From positions 1 through 16,429 of the forward strand of contig DKBG01000095.1 of the NCBI GenBank assembly GCA_002451155.1: DNA of 16,429 nt. Direction: 5' to 3'. The position numbers and the translations under genes were made by a program. Below, piece after piece: positions 1 to 7,786 of the stretch. Origin of the DNA: Ignavibacteria bacterium UBA6906. GTDB taxonomy: Bacteria; Bacteroidota; Ignavibacteria; UBA10030; UBA6906. Position 1 is the stretch's first letter, and each line of letters opens with the position of its first letter. The notes beneath the pieces are model-generated. The model was not told the DNA's origin. It worked only from the letters and a program-made list of their open reading frames with translations, and ran no database searches.

Positions 1-305
1 CGATTGTACACAAGGACAACACGTACCATTTCGGGCAGGGGATCACCTCCAAGCTCAAGGAACTCATTCCGCGGCAGCAATACGAGGTCGCCATCCAGGC
101 GGCGATCGGCAACAAGGTGATCGCACGCTCGACCGTCAAGGCGTTCCGCAAGGACGTCACGTCGAAATGCTACGGCGGCGACATTACCCGCAAGCGCAAA
201 CTGCTGGAAAAGCAGAAGGCCGGCAAAAAGCGCATGAAGCAGGTCGGCGCCGTCGAAATTCCTCAGGAGGCCTTTCTCGCCGTACTTTCCATGCAGGAGG
301 ATTAA
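1..305 (+). CDS. lepA: Elongation factor 4 (LepA), C-terminal end, 5' truncated
   Basis: Only the last 100 codons are present; the first full codon starts at base 3 and the stop is TAA at 303-305. The translation carries the signature LepA C-terminal domain: a PRQQYEVAIQAAIGNKVIAR stretch, then CYGGDITRKRKLLEKQKAGK and KRMKQVGAVEIPQEAFLAVL, close to what is known of E. coli LepA. LepA is a ribosome-associated GTPase that back-translocates or remodels stalled ribosomes, and this C-terminal domain contacts the tRNA and peptidyl-transferase region. The GTPase domains lie off the window. The stop is 11 nt before a signal peptidase gene, matching the classic lepA-lepB pairing of many bacteria, so co-transcription is likely. 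Confidence 0.97.
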   Translation, partial: IVHKDNTYHFGQGITSKLKELIPRQQYEVAIQAAIGNKVIARSTVKAFRKDVTSKCYGGDITRKRKLLEKQKAGKKRMKQVGAVEIPQEAFLAVLSMQED

Positions 306-310
306 GGGAG
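304..310 (+). promoter_or_regulatory. Ribosome binding site of the first signal peptidase gene
   Basis: AAGGGAG overlaps the lepA stop codon and lies 6 nt before the ATG at 317. It decides the start: the open frame runs upstream to 167, but that part overlaps lepA in another frame and is not protein-like. The overlap with the lepA stop suggests translational coupling. Confidence 0.75.
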
Positions 311-316
311 CACACC

Positions 317-1222
317 ATGGCAAAGACCAAGGAAGAGCAGACGGATGATCACGGACAGGAGAGAAAGCGGGAGCCAATCAGGGACTTCCTGAAAGACCTG
401 GTCTTTGTTCTGGTGGCCTTCTTTTTTCTTAACAGTTTTGTCGTCGCGTCATTCGAGGTCCCGACAGGGTCGATGGAAAACGAGATCATGACCGGGGACT
501 TCCTCTTTGTGAATAAGTTCATCTACGGAGGCACCACACCGCGGACGATTCCCTTCACGAACGTCCGGTTGCCCTGGTTTCGCGTGCCGGCCTTCCGGAG
601 CGTGGAGCAGGGAGACGTGATCGTGTTTGAGTGGCCCGGATACCGGGATGAAACCCAATCGGCGGAGTTTACGTTCTATCTCAAGCGGTGCGTTGCGATG
701 AGCGGTGACACGGTGCAGGTCCGGGATCGGGTCCTGTATATCAACGGGCGGCCTGCTCCACGTCCGCGCAACATGAAATTCAATACGTACACGATGCGGC
801 CGGCAGGAGAGGCGGATCCGCGAATCTTTCCTCCCGGCAGCGACTATAACGAGGATAACGAGGGCCCGGAGGTCGTCCCCGCGAAGGGGGATGTCATCCA
901 GGTGACTCCGGAGAATATCGAACGATGGCGCACATTTATCGGCCGCGAAGGGCACAGCGTTCATGTCGGTCCCGGCGGCACGGTCCTGATCGATGGGAAG
1001 GCCTCGGCGACGTACGCGGTCGAACGGAACTACTATTTCGGGATGGGGGACAACCGCGATAATAGCCTGGACAGCAGATTCTGGGGCTATATTCCCGAAG
1101 AAAACATCGTCGGGACGCCGATGATTGTGTACTGGTCCTGGAATCCCGATATCCCTCTCTACGACGTGTTCGGGAAACTTGGGTCAATCCGGCTGGGACG
1201 CGTCGGAACAATCATCGACTAG
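317..1222 (+). CDS. lepB: Type I signal peptidase (first of a tandem pair)
   Basis: A 301-residue leader peptidase that cuts signal peptides from proteins leaving the Sec or Tat pathway, on the outer face of the cytoplasmic membrane. One N-terminal membrane segment (about 25-45) follows a charged cytoplasmic tail. Visible catalytic parts are the nucleophile Ser52 in PTGSMENE, the general base Lys123 in FYLKRCVAMSGD, and a textbook box E, GDNRDNSLDSRFWG, at about 244-257. About 100 residues lie between the Lys region and box E (including VPAKGD and an EGHSV stretch). From memory, this longer arrangement is usual in Bacteroidota/Chlorobiota enzymes. The ATG at 317 is chosen because of the SD at 304-310 and because the protein begins there. 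The gene sits between lepA and a second signal peptidase gene in the same frame. Confidence 0.95.
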   Translation: MAKTKEEQTDDHGQERKREPIRDFLKDLVFVLVAFFFLNSFVVASFEVPTGSMENEIMTGDFLFVNKFIYGGTTPRTIPFTNVRLPWFRVPAFRSVEQGDVIVFEWPGYRDETQSAEFTFYLKRCVAMSGDTVQVRDRVLYINGRPAPRPRNMKFNTYTMRPAGEADPRIFPPGSDYNEDNEGPEVVPAKGDVIQVTPENIERWRTFIGREGHSVHVGPGGTVLIDGKASATYAVERNYYFGMGDNRDNSLDSRFWGYIPEENIVGTPMIVYWSWNPDIPLYDVFGKLGSIRLGRVGTIID

Positions 1223-1237
1223 GCCTGGACAGAGCAG

Positions 1238-2119
1238 GTGGCGGGAGCGGACCATACAACGGATCTCCCAAAACTCTCCGCCGGTCGGGCGAGGGTTCGC
1301 GCCGGAATCCTCTCCCGCACTCTGCGTGATGCCTCGGTCCTGTTGCTGCTTCTGCTGGTCGTTGCGTTTGCCCTGCGGACTTTCGTTGTCGGTGCCTTCA
1401 GGATTCCGACCCGGTCAATGGAGCGAACCCTGCTCGCCGGGGACATTGTTCTGGTCAACAAGCTCGCCTACGGCGCGCGAAGCCCGTCCCGCGTACCGAT
1501 TCTCGGCCTTCCGATTCCCTCACTGCGGCTCCCCCCGTCTTCGCGCCTCGCCAGAGGAGATGTTGTCGTCTATGCGCGGGAGTCGACATCGGATTTGCCT
1601 TCCCGGAAGTTTCTGGTGAAACGGTGTGTGGCGGTTGCCGGCGACACGGTGGAGGTTTCTGGCGGCGCTGTGACGGTCAATGGAATCCCTGTATCCTCTC
1701 CGATCTGGTATGGGAGCTCTCCATCGCTGCATCATGACGAACCTCTCCCGACAGTCTCCCGAAGGCTTGTGATTCCGCGAAAGGGGGACATTGTGCCGAC
1801 CACGTCTGGGACAATCGATGACTGGGCCCGGGCCATCGAGGCGGAAGGGCATCAGGTCACGCGCGGCCATTCAGGTGAAGTACTTCTCGACGGCGAACGA
1901 CGCCTGACCTACATGTTCCAGGAAAACCATTTCTTCGCGATGGGCGATAACGCGGCGGTGAGCATGGATAGCCGGGAGGTGGGATCGATACCGGAAGATC
2001 AGCTGGTCGGGAAAGTGATCCTCGTCTACTGGTCAGCCGAAGTAGCGAGTGCCGGAGCGTCGTCGTTTCCTTCCCTCGCGTCCATCCGGTGGGATCGGGT
2101 GGGCGCGCTCGTGCGATAA
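1238..2119 (+). CDS. Type I signal peptidase paralogue (second of a tandem pair)
   Basis: A 293-residue second leader peptidase. The membrane anchor is at about 33-51, preceded by a basic tail. Ser60 lies in PTRSMERTLLAGD and Lys128 in FLVKRCVAVAGD, so the Ser-Lys dyad is intact. Box E at 236-246 reads GDNAAVSMDSR: the Gly, Asn, Ser, Asp and Arg positions known to matter are kept, but the usual Arg-Asp-Asn run is replaced by Ala-Ala-Val. The protein shares the long insert of its neighbour (RKGDI, EGHQV, LDGERRLTY). GTG at 1238 is the only plausible start, since the in-frame TAG of the upstream gene is just 15 nt earlier and the next candidates fall inside the anchor; the SD is weak. This looks like a tandem duplication with divergence, probably with a different substrate range. 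An active enzyme is likely but not proven. Confidence 0.9.
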   Translation: MAGADHTTDLPKLSAGRARVRAGILSRTLRDASVLLLLLLVVAFALRTFVVGAFRIPTRSMERTLLAGDIVLVNKLAYGARSPSRVPILGLPIPSLRLPPSSRLARGDVVVYARESTSDLPSRKFLVKRCVAVAGDTVEVSGGAVTVNGIPVSSPIWYGSSPSLHHDEPLPTVSRRLVIPRKGDIVPTTSGTIDDWARAIEAEGHQVTRGHSGEVLLDGERRLTYMFQENHFFAMGDNAAVSMDSREVGSIPEDQLVGKVILVYWSAEVASAGASSFPSLASIRWDRVGALVR

Positions 2120-2146
2120 GAACTGGCCTCCGGGACGAATGATCCG

Positions 2147-3289
2147 ATGGCTTCCCTCTATTGTCATATACCATTCTGCGAGCACAAGTGCCTCTATTGC
2201 GACTTCTATTCTCTTGAGACACGAACCAGCATGCAGGAGTTTGTCGGTGCGCTCCTTCAGGAGATCGACGGATACCGGGAGTATGGGGTGCAGTCGACGG
2301 TTGACACATTGTTCTTTGGCGGCGGGACGCCGTCGCTCCTCGATCCTGGGGACCTGCGCGCGATTCTGGAACGTCTGCAGAGACATTTTCATGTTTCCGA
2401 TACGTGCGAGATCACTCTGGAGGTCAACCCGGGGACGGTGGGGGCAGAGAAACTCCAGGCGTATCGGGCGCTCGGAGTGAACAGGTTAAGCATCGGGATC
2501 CAGTCGTTCAACGACGAGGAACTTCGCTTCCTGACGAGAATCCACAGCAGCAGTGAGGCAGAACGCGCTGTTCGGGATGCGAGAGAGGCGGGGTTCATGA
2601 ATCTCAGCCTTGATCTTATTTACTCGCTTCCAGGACAGACGCTGTCGGCATGGGCAGAAACCCTCCGCAGGGCGGTAGGGCTCCGTCCGGATCACATTTC
2701 CGCCTACAGTCTGATTGTCGAGGCGCAGACTCCTCTCTTCCGCATGGTTGAGGAAGGGAGGGTGATCCCGGGATCGCCTGAGGATGAAGCGTCCTTCTAT
2801 GAGTTTACAATGGAGTATCTGGCCGGGGAAGGGTATGAGCATTACGAAGTCTCGAGCTATGCTCGGCCAGGGTTTCGTTGCCGCCACAATTCTGCCTACT
2901 GGTCACATGAGAACTACCTCGGGTTCGGCCCTTCGGCCCATTCCTTCTGGCGGGATGCGGGCCGGCCGGCAGGCCGTCGATGGTGGAATATTGCCAGCCT
3001 CTCAGCCTATCTGGAGCGAATTGCGGCGGGTCGAATGCCGGTGGCGGCTCAGGAAGAGCTGGGGATTATGTCGCTGGCGAATGAGCGAATCTTCCTCGGT
3101 CTCCGGAGCGACGGTCTGGATCTTCACCGGTTTGAACAGGATTTTCGTTTTCGCCTTCAGGAGCGGCAGCCCGATTTCATTCTACGCCTCCTTGAGGGAG
3201 GTCTCGCGACGATCAATGGCGATATTCTTCGTCTGACTGCGAAAGGCTATCTGTTGTGCGACGAAATCGCACGGCGGCTCCTTTCCTGA
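2147..3289 (+). CDS. hemW: Heme chaperone HemW (radical SAM, HemN-like)
   Basis: A 380-residue protein, normal length for HemW. The radical SAM CX3CX2C motif is at Cys11, Cys15 and Cys18 (HIPFCEHKCLYCDF), with Phe where true HemN has a fourth Cys two residues on. This places it with HemW rather than with coproporphyrinogen III dehydrogenase. GGGTPS at 58-63 is the SAM-binding glycine motif. HNSAYW at 247-252 matches the HNxxYW motif tied to heme binding in HemW, and GFGPSAHSFW follows. A HemN C-terminal domain fills the last 100 or so residues. In known systems HemW is cytoplasmic and hands heme to membrane cytochromes. ATG at 2147 lies 27 nt after the signal peptidase stop; the SD is weak, and an out-of-frame ATG at 2139 is ignored. 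It is the likely last gene of the lepA transcript. Confidence 0.93.
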   Translation: MASLYCHIPFCEHKCLYCDFYSLETRTSMQEFVGALLQEIDGYREYGVQSTVDTLFFGGGTPSLLDPGDLRAILERLQRHFHVSDTCEITLEVNPGTVGAEKLQAYRALGVNRLSIGIQSFNDEELRFLTRIHSSSEAERAVRDAREAGFMNLSLDLIYSLPGQTLSAWAETLRRAVGLRPDHISAYSLIVEAQTPLFRMVEEGRVIPGSPEDEASFYEFTMEYLAGEGYEHYEVSSYARPGFRCRHNSAYWSHENYLGFGPSAHSFWRDAGRPAGRRWWNIASLSAYLERIAAGRMPVAAQEELGIMSLANERIFLGLRSDGLDLHRFEQDFRFRLQERQPDFILRLLEGGLATINGDILRLTAKGYLLCDEIARRLLS

Positions 3290-3293
3290 TTTG

Positions 3294-3322
3294 TTGCACA
3301 TCAAGCGAATTTGGCCTATATT
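3294..3322 (+). promoter_or_regulatory. Candidate sigma70-type promoter of the DUF2723 gene
   Basis: TTGCAC (3294-3299), a 17-nt spacer and TATATT (3317-3322), in the 82-nt gap after hemW. This would start transcription near 3329 and leave a leader of about 40 nt before the ATG at 3372. The match is by eye. It suggests the glycosyltransferase pair is not simply the tail of the lepA-hemW operon. Confidence 0.5.
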
Positions 3323-3371
3323 ATGCAATTCAAAATCTTCTGTCCGATCGACTCCAGTCTATGAGGGTGGT

Positions 3372-6080
3372 ATGTCCCCTGCGAAACTGAATCGCGTTGT
3401 CGCTGCCGGTGTGTTTGCGGCCGCTCTTCTCGTCTACGCCTTGACGATCGCTCCCACAGTGGTGTTCTGGGATGTCGGCGAATTCATTGCGGCCGCTAAG
3501 ATGCTTCAGGTTCCCCATCCTCCCGGTTCTCCCTTGTTCCTGCTCGTTACACGCCTTGCGATGATGGTGCCATTCGCGGCCGACCAGGCGGTTCGGGCGC
3601 ATGCCGTGTCCGCCGTCGCGAGCGCGATCGGGATTATGTTCCTCTATCTCGTGACAGTCAAAGTCATCGTCGGATTTCGCGGAACGCCCTCATCCATGCT
3701 CGACAGGCTGGTTACCTACGGCGCGGCCGCGATCGGTTCACTCTCCCTTTCCTTTGGGACGACGTACTGGGATAACTCTATTGAGGCGGAAGTCTATGGT
3801 GTGAGCATGTTCTTCCTCGCCGCCATTCTCTGGCTGGCGATGCGATGGCAGGACAGGGACGGCCAGGAAGGTTCGGAGAAGTATATCCTGATTATCGCCT
3901 ATCTGATCGGCCTCTCCCTCGGCGTGCATCTTCTCGCCCTGCTGGCGATCGTTCCGGTTATGATGATTATGTATTTCAGGCGGTACCAGTTCACCGTCAA
4001 GAGTTTCGTGTATTTGATGCTTCTGACCGGCGGCGTTTTCTGGGTTATTTACCCCGGAATCGTGAAATACCTGCCGAGCATGATGGACGGCGATTTTGGC
4101 GGGAAGAAGAGTGAGATCATCGCCTGGATTCCCTGGCTGGTCATCCTGGCGGTCATGTACGGAGTGTATGCATCGTACCGTGACAAGAAGAAGATCCTGC
4201 ATGTTGCCCTGCTTTCCATCCTGCTGATCTTCATCGGGTACACAACGTACACGTCGGTGTTGATCCGGTCGAACGAGAATCCGCCGATGAACGAGAATAA
4301 TCCGAACACCCTCGCCCGGCTCGTCTCCTACCTCAGCCGCGAACAGTACGGCGATGCCCCTATGTGGCCTCGCAGGTTTAGCCAGGAACCGCATCAGCAG
4401 GGCATGTACACCAATTACACCAGCGAGTGGGATTTCCTCTTCCGGTATCAGCTCAACCATATGTTCTTCAGATATCTGGGCTGGAACTATGTCGGGCAGG
4501 AAAGCGATATCCAGGACTCCGGAGTCTCCCTCAAAGACACCTTCGGTATTCCGTTGCTCGTGGGGCTTTTCGGTCTCTATACGCTGTTCAAAAAGGACTG
4601 GAAGGTCGGTCTCATCTTCCTGGCGATGTTCATCGTCCTGGGCCCAATCCTGGCGCTCTATCAGAATCAACAGGAGCCGCAGCCGCGGGAACGCGACTAT
4701 TTCTACGTGGGGGCATACTATGTGTTCTCCCTCTGGATCGCCGTCGGTATCGTTGGCATTGTTGATCTCCTCCGTCAATCCGTGAAGGCTCCGAAGCCGG
4801 CGATGACGCTTACGGTCGCGTCCCTTGCGCTCTTCGCGCTGGTCATCCCGGGTCGCATGCTCCAGGTAAACTGGTTCGGCCACGACCGCTCTGGTAACTA
4901 CGTGGCGTGGGACTATTCGTACAACATTCTCCAGACATGCGAGAAAGATGCGATCCTGTTCACGAACGGAGACAATGACACGTTTCCGCTCTGGTACCTG
5001 CAGGATGTTGAGGGCGTCAGGCGTGACGTTCGCATAGTGAACCTCAGTCTCGTCAACACGCCCTGGTATATCAAACAGATGAAGGAGAAGCCCTACTATG
5101 CGGACGCGCAGGCGGTCCCGATAAGCATCTCTGATGCGCGCATCGAGGCCATCCAACCGATCCAGTGGACTCCGCGCACGATGGAAATACCGGTGCCGCG
5201 AGACGTGGCGGAGAAATTCGGAGTCACTGACAGTTCGGTCCTCAGCCAGGGAAAGATGAGCTGGTATATGCCGAACTCGATGCAGGTCGGGAATCTCAAA
5301 GCGATCCGGATCCAGGACGTCCTTGTGCTCGACATCATCCGGACGACCCAGTGGAAACGACCGATCTACTTTGCGGTCACCTGTGCGCCCGACAGTCGGA
5401 TCGGGTTGGACGAATACCTCTGGTTCGATGGCCTCGCATTCCGGCTTGAGCCGAAGAAAGTCGACCCGAATCTCCTGGGAGTGAATGCGGAGATCCTTCG
5501 CAAGAATTTGTTCGACGAGCCGGAGGGTTTTTCGCGGGAAGCCCAGTATGGGTACAAGTTCAGGGGTCTGGCGGACCCATATGTGTATTTCGACGAGAAC
5601 ACCAGCCGCCTCATGCTCAACTATCGGACGGCCTTCGTCAGACTTGCGTTGTATTACTCGAATGTCAAGAAAGATGACTCACTGGCCGTCGCGGCGCTGG
5701 ACAGGATGGAGCAGATCGTTCCCCGGTCAAAGGTGCCTCTCGGATGGGAGCTCGGGTCGGATCTCGCGGCATTCTATCATCGCGCCGGCAGGATCCAGCA
5801 GTTCGAGGATCTTGCGGCCGAAGTGGAGGAATCATGCCAGCGTCTCATTGATGCCGGCCAGGCCAATCTCAATTCTTACTGGAACCCCTACCGGGTACTC
5901 CTGGATCTCTACGAGATGCGCGGCGAATATGACAAAGCGATCGACCTCATGAAAACGATTCAGACCATGATCCCGAACGATCCGACGATCCGGCAACGCA
6001 TTCTGATGCTCGAGCAGGAAAAAGCCGCTCACTCCGCTGATTCACCAGACACTGCGAAGAAGGCCGGTCCCACGCCGTAG
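3372..6080 (+). CDS. DUF2723 membrane glycosyltransferase (TMEM260/POMT-like, GT-C fold)
   Basis: A 902-residue polytopic protein. Residues 32-54 hold the family hallmark: FWDVGEFIAAAKML, with an Asp-x-Gly-Glu acidic motif of GT-C type, then VPHPPGSPLF. Roughly ten or more hydrophobic segments follow up to about residue 495. Further family landmarks are NENNPNTLARLVSYLSREQY (307-326), YQNQQEPQPRERDYFYVGAY (430-449) and ILFTNGDNDTFPLWYLQDVE (528-547). The last 160 or so residues are soluble and TPR-like (LYEMRGEYDKAIDLM). Members are thought to transfer a sugar from a lipid carrier to secreted protein; the human relative TMEM260 is an O-mannosyltransferase. Sugar and acceptor here are inferred only. 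The start is ATG at 3372 after GAGGGTGG; the frame stays open back to a TTG at 3291, but that stretch spans the promoter and is not conserved-looking. A second glycosyltransferase follows. Confidence 0.88.
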   Translation: MSPAKLNRVVAAGVFAAALLVYALTIAPTVVFWDVGEFIAAAKMLQVPHPPGSPLFLLVTRLAMMVPFAADQAVRAHAVSAVASAIGIMFLYLVTVKVIVGFRGTPSSMLDRLVTYGAAAIGSLSLSFGTTYWDNSIEAEVYGVSMFFLAAILWLAMRWQDRDGQEGSEKYILIIAYLIGLSLGVHLLALLAIVPVMMIMYFRRYQFTVKSFVYLMLLTGGVFWVIYPGIVKYLPSMMDGDFGGKKSEIIAWIPWLVILAVMYGVYASYRDKKKILHVALLSILLIFIGYTTYTSVLIRSNENPPMNENNPNTLARLVSYLSREQYGDAPMWPRRFSQEPHQQGMYTNYTSEWDFLFRYQLNHMFFRYLGWNYVGQESDIQDSGVSLKDTFGIPLLVGLFGLYTLFKKDWKVGLIFLAMFIVLGPILALYQNQQEPQPRERDYFYVGAYYVFSLWIAVGIVGIVDLLRQSVKAPKPAMTLTVASLALFALVIPGRMLQVNWFGHDRSGNYVAWDYSYNILQTCEKDAILFTNGDNDTFPLWYLQDVEGVRRDVRIVNLSLVNTPWYIKQMKEKPYYADAQAVPISISDARIEAIQPIQWTPRTMEIPVPRDVAEKFGVTDSSVLSQGKMSWYMPNSMQVGNLKAIRIQDVLVLDIIRTTQWKRPIYFAVTCAPDSRIGLDEYLWFDGLAFRLEPKKVDPNLLGVNAEILRKNLFDEPEGFSREAQYGYKFRGLADPYVYFDENTSRLMLNYRTAFVRLALYYSNVKKDDSLAVAALDRMEQIVPRSKVPLGWELGSDLAAFYHRAGRIQQFEDLAAEVEESCQRLIDAGQANLNSYWNPYRVLLDLYEMRGEYDKAIDLMKTIQTMIPNDPTIRQRILMLEQEKAAHSADSPDTAKKAGPTP

Positions 6081-6089
6081 GCCGGTTCC

Positions 6090-6117
6090 AGCCGGGGGGA
6101 CCATCCTCCCCCCGGCT
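6090..6117 (+). repeat. Perfect 11-bp inverted repeat between the two glycosyltransferase genes
   Basis: AGCCGGGGGGA (6090-6100) and TCCCCCCGGCT (6107-6117) pair perfectly around a 6-nt loop CCATCC, starting 10 nt after the DUF2723 stop. It would form a very stable RNA hairpin. No T-run follows, so it is not a standard intrinsic terminator. It may attenuate transcription, protect the upstream mRNA 3' end, or lower expression of the downstream glycosyltransferase, whose ATG is 17 nt further on. Confidence 0.7.
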
Positions 6118-6134
6118 CCGCCCGGATACCACCC

Positions 6135-7259
6135 ATGCGAATACTTGTCTTCAACTGGCAGGACCTCGACAATCCCCTCGCCGGCGGGGCGGAAGTTCAC
6201 TTCCATCAGGTGTTCTCCCGCATCGCCTCCCTGGGCCATGAAATTACGCTCTTCTGCTCCAGCTACCCTGGGGCCAGCCCGGACGAGGTGAGGGACGGGA
6301 TCCGGATTATCCGGCAAGGTGGCCGCAATCTCTTTAACTATCAGGTTCCCTATGCGTACCGGACACGATTCCGCCGGATGGGGTTCGATCTGGTGGTCGA
6401 TGAGATGAACAAAATTCCCTTCATGACTCCACTGTTTGTCCGTGAGCCCATTCTGGGAATCTGCCATCATCTCTTTGGCAAGAGCATATTCATCGAAGCG
6501 AACCCGGCAATTGCGGCGTACGTGTATGGAATGGAAGCTCTCGCCCTTCGGGTCTACCGCGCGGCAGGAACGCCGTTTGTACTCAGCTCTCCGAGCACCT
6601 ACAATGATTTCTCAAGCCGGGGGTTTACCGCGGAACGGATCAGTATCGTGAATCTCGCGGTCGACCACTCGACCTTCCGCGTGACAGGAGTTCCAAAGAG
6701 TGCAACCCCTCTTGTGGGCCATTTCGGGCGGCTGAAGAGATACAAGAGTGTGGATGTGCTGTTACGTGCGATGGTGCTCGCGCGGCAGACAATCTATGAC
6801 CTGAGGGCGGTCATGGTCGGAGATGGGGATGACCGCACCCGGCTGGAATCCCTGGCACAGGAACTCGGCCTTTCAGATGCGGTTCAGTTCACCGGGTTCG
6901 TGGCGGCAGAGGAGCAGGTGGAGTGGATGCAGAAAGTATGGGTCGCTGTTGCCACATCCGCAAAAGAGGGATGGGGAATGACGACGACAGAGGCAAACGC
7001 ATGCGGGACGCCGGTTGTGGCCAGTGACGTTCCGGGGCTCCGGGACTCAGTGCGGGACGGGACAACAGGTCTGCTCTACCCCTACGGCGATCATGTCGCG
7101 CTCGCCGAACGACTGGTCAATGTCTTGCAGAATCCAGGACTCCGGGACACACTCGCTCACGGGTCGATCAACTACGCCGCGGAATTCACCTGGGACGCGG
7201 CAGCGGAGAAGACGCTTGATCAGCTTGAGAGGAGGGTGCGGAGCGGGCAGCACGGCTGA
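6135..7259 (+). CDS. Glycosyltransferase family 4 (GT-B fold)
   Basis: A 374-residue cytoplasmic or membrane-associated retaining glycosyltransferase. The N-terminal acceptor domain begins with MRILVFNWQDLDNPLAGGAE, where the glycine loop after the first strand is typical. The C-terminal nucleotide-sugar domain begins near 190 (PLVGHFGRLKRYKSVDVLL). The EX7E motif is intact at Glu278 and Glu286 (KEGWGMTTTEANACGTPVV), followed by the usual ASDVPGLRDSV and DGTTGLLYP. The family uses a sugar nucleotide donor to build lipid-linked glycans, LPS or exopolysaccharide; the substrate cannot be read from the sequence. ATG at 6135 has no clear SD. It lies 54 nt after the DUF2723 gene, which suggests a shared glycan or glycoprotein route, although the hairpin between them may weaken co-expression. 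It converges with the DinB-like gene, with 18 nt between stops. Confidence 0.9.
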   Translation: MRILVFNWQDLDNPLAGGAEVHFHQVFSRIASLGHEITLFCSSYPGASPDEVRDGIRIIRQGGRNLFNYQVPYAYRTRFRRMGFDLVVDEMNKIPFMTPLFVREPILGICHHLFGKSIFIEANPAIAAYVYGMEALALRVYRAAGTPFVLSSPSTYNDFSSRGFTAERISIVNLAVDHSTFRVTGVPKSATPLVGHFGRLKRYKSVDVLLRAMVLARQTIYDLRAVMVGDGDDRTRLESLAQELGLSDAVQFTGFVAAEEQVEWMQKVWVAVATSAKEGWGMTTTEANACGTPVVASDVPGLRDSVRDGTTGLLYPYGDHVALAERLVNVLQNPGLRDTLAHGSINYAAEFTWDAAAEKTLDQLERRVRSGQHG

Positions 7260-7277
7260 AGGCCCCGGTCCGGCCGG

Positions 7278-7772
7278 TCATCCCCGGAGAAGTCTCTTGA
7301 GCAGCTGGATCTGTCCGGCGTGGTAGAGATCGTGCGCAATGATCCCTGTGATCAGCGTCCGATTCGAGGTGTGGCCGTCTCCAGGCTTTCTCGTCAGATC
7401 CCTGTCCCGCAATGATGCCACAGCGAGCCGGAGAAGCCTGTGTTCCGTTTCGAGGATCCGGACGGCCTCCTGCCATGTCGCCGGCACTCCGGGGCCCGGA
7501 CTGCGGAACCAGTTGCTTCCCTTCAGAGGGAAAGTGCCACGTTGCTCCCCGGAGAGACGTCTGCGAACGGCGTATTTCCAGTACGCAGCGTGAAGTGTTT
7601 CCTCCCAGATGTTGTGCCTGCCCGTCCGCGGCCGCCAGACTGCCTCCCGCTCAGAGATTCCGCGAAGCGATCCACGAAGGTTGGTGCCATGCCAGGATTT
7701 GCGGTTGAACGCTTCGTCGAGCTGAAGCACCAGCAGTGTGATCAGTTCCCTGCCCTTCTTTTCAGTGGGCAT
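7278..7772 (-). CDS. DinB-like four-helix-bundle protein
   Basis: A 164-residue protein of the DinB/YfiT-like superfamily. The features are a first helix with LDEAF, an HNIWEETLHAAYWKY helix with His61, and a C-terminal helix IIAHDLYHAGQIQLLKRL. The three histidines His61, His147 and His151 fit the metal-binding triad of the family. Characterised relatives include thiol-dependent S-transferases and metal-dependent hydrolases; most have no known role, and no precise reaction is claimed here. The start at 7772 has a strong SD. It is the last gene of the minus-strand group, 12 nt after the LOG-family gene, so co-transcription is likely. Confidence 0.8.
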   Translation of the reverse strand: MPTEKKGRELITLLVLQLDEAFNRKSWHGTNLRGSLRGISEREAVWRPRTGRHNIWEETLHAAYWKYAVRRRLSGEQRGTFPLKGSNWFRSPGPGVPATWQEAVRILETEHRLLRLAVASLRDRDLTRKPGDGHTSNRTLITGIIAHDLYHAGQIQLLKRLLRG

Positions 7773-7777
7773 GCTCG

Positions 7778-7786
7778 TTCTCCCTT
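7778..7786 (-). promoter_or_regulatory. Ribosome binding site of the DinB-like gene
   Basis: On the minus strand AAGGGAGAA lies 5 nt before the ATG at 7772 and overlaps the TAA stop of the LOG-family gene (7785-7787), a layout that favours coupled translation. Confidence 0.65.

Noticed and set aside
167..316. Longer N-terminus for the first signal peptidase
   Set aside because: It overlaps lepA in another frame, is Arg/His rich, and lies before the good SD at 304-310.
3291..3371. TTG-initiated N-terminal extension of the DUF2723 protein
   Set aside because: The stretch contains the candidate promoter, and ATG 3372 has a proper SD followed directly by a membrane segment.
3738..5156. 472-codon open frame on the minus strand
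   Set aside because: It lies wholly antisense to the DUF2723 gene, whose protein sequence is clearly conserved. Its translation is rich in Arg, His, Asp and Glu with no motif, as expected for a mirror frame in G+C-rich DNA.
7260..7277. Possible bidirectional terminator between the converging genes
   Set aside because: The 18 nt are G+C rich with only short, imperfect self-complementarity and no T-run on either strand.
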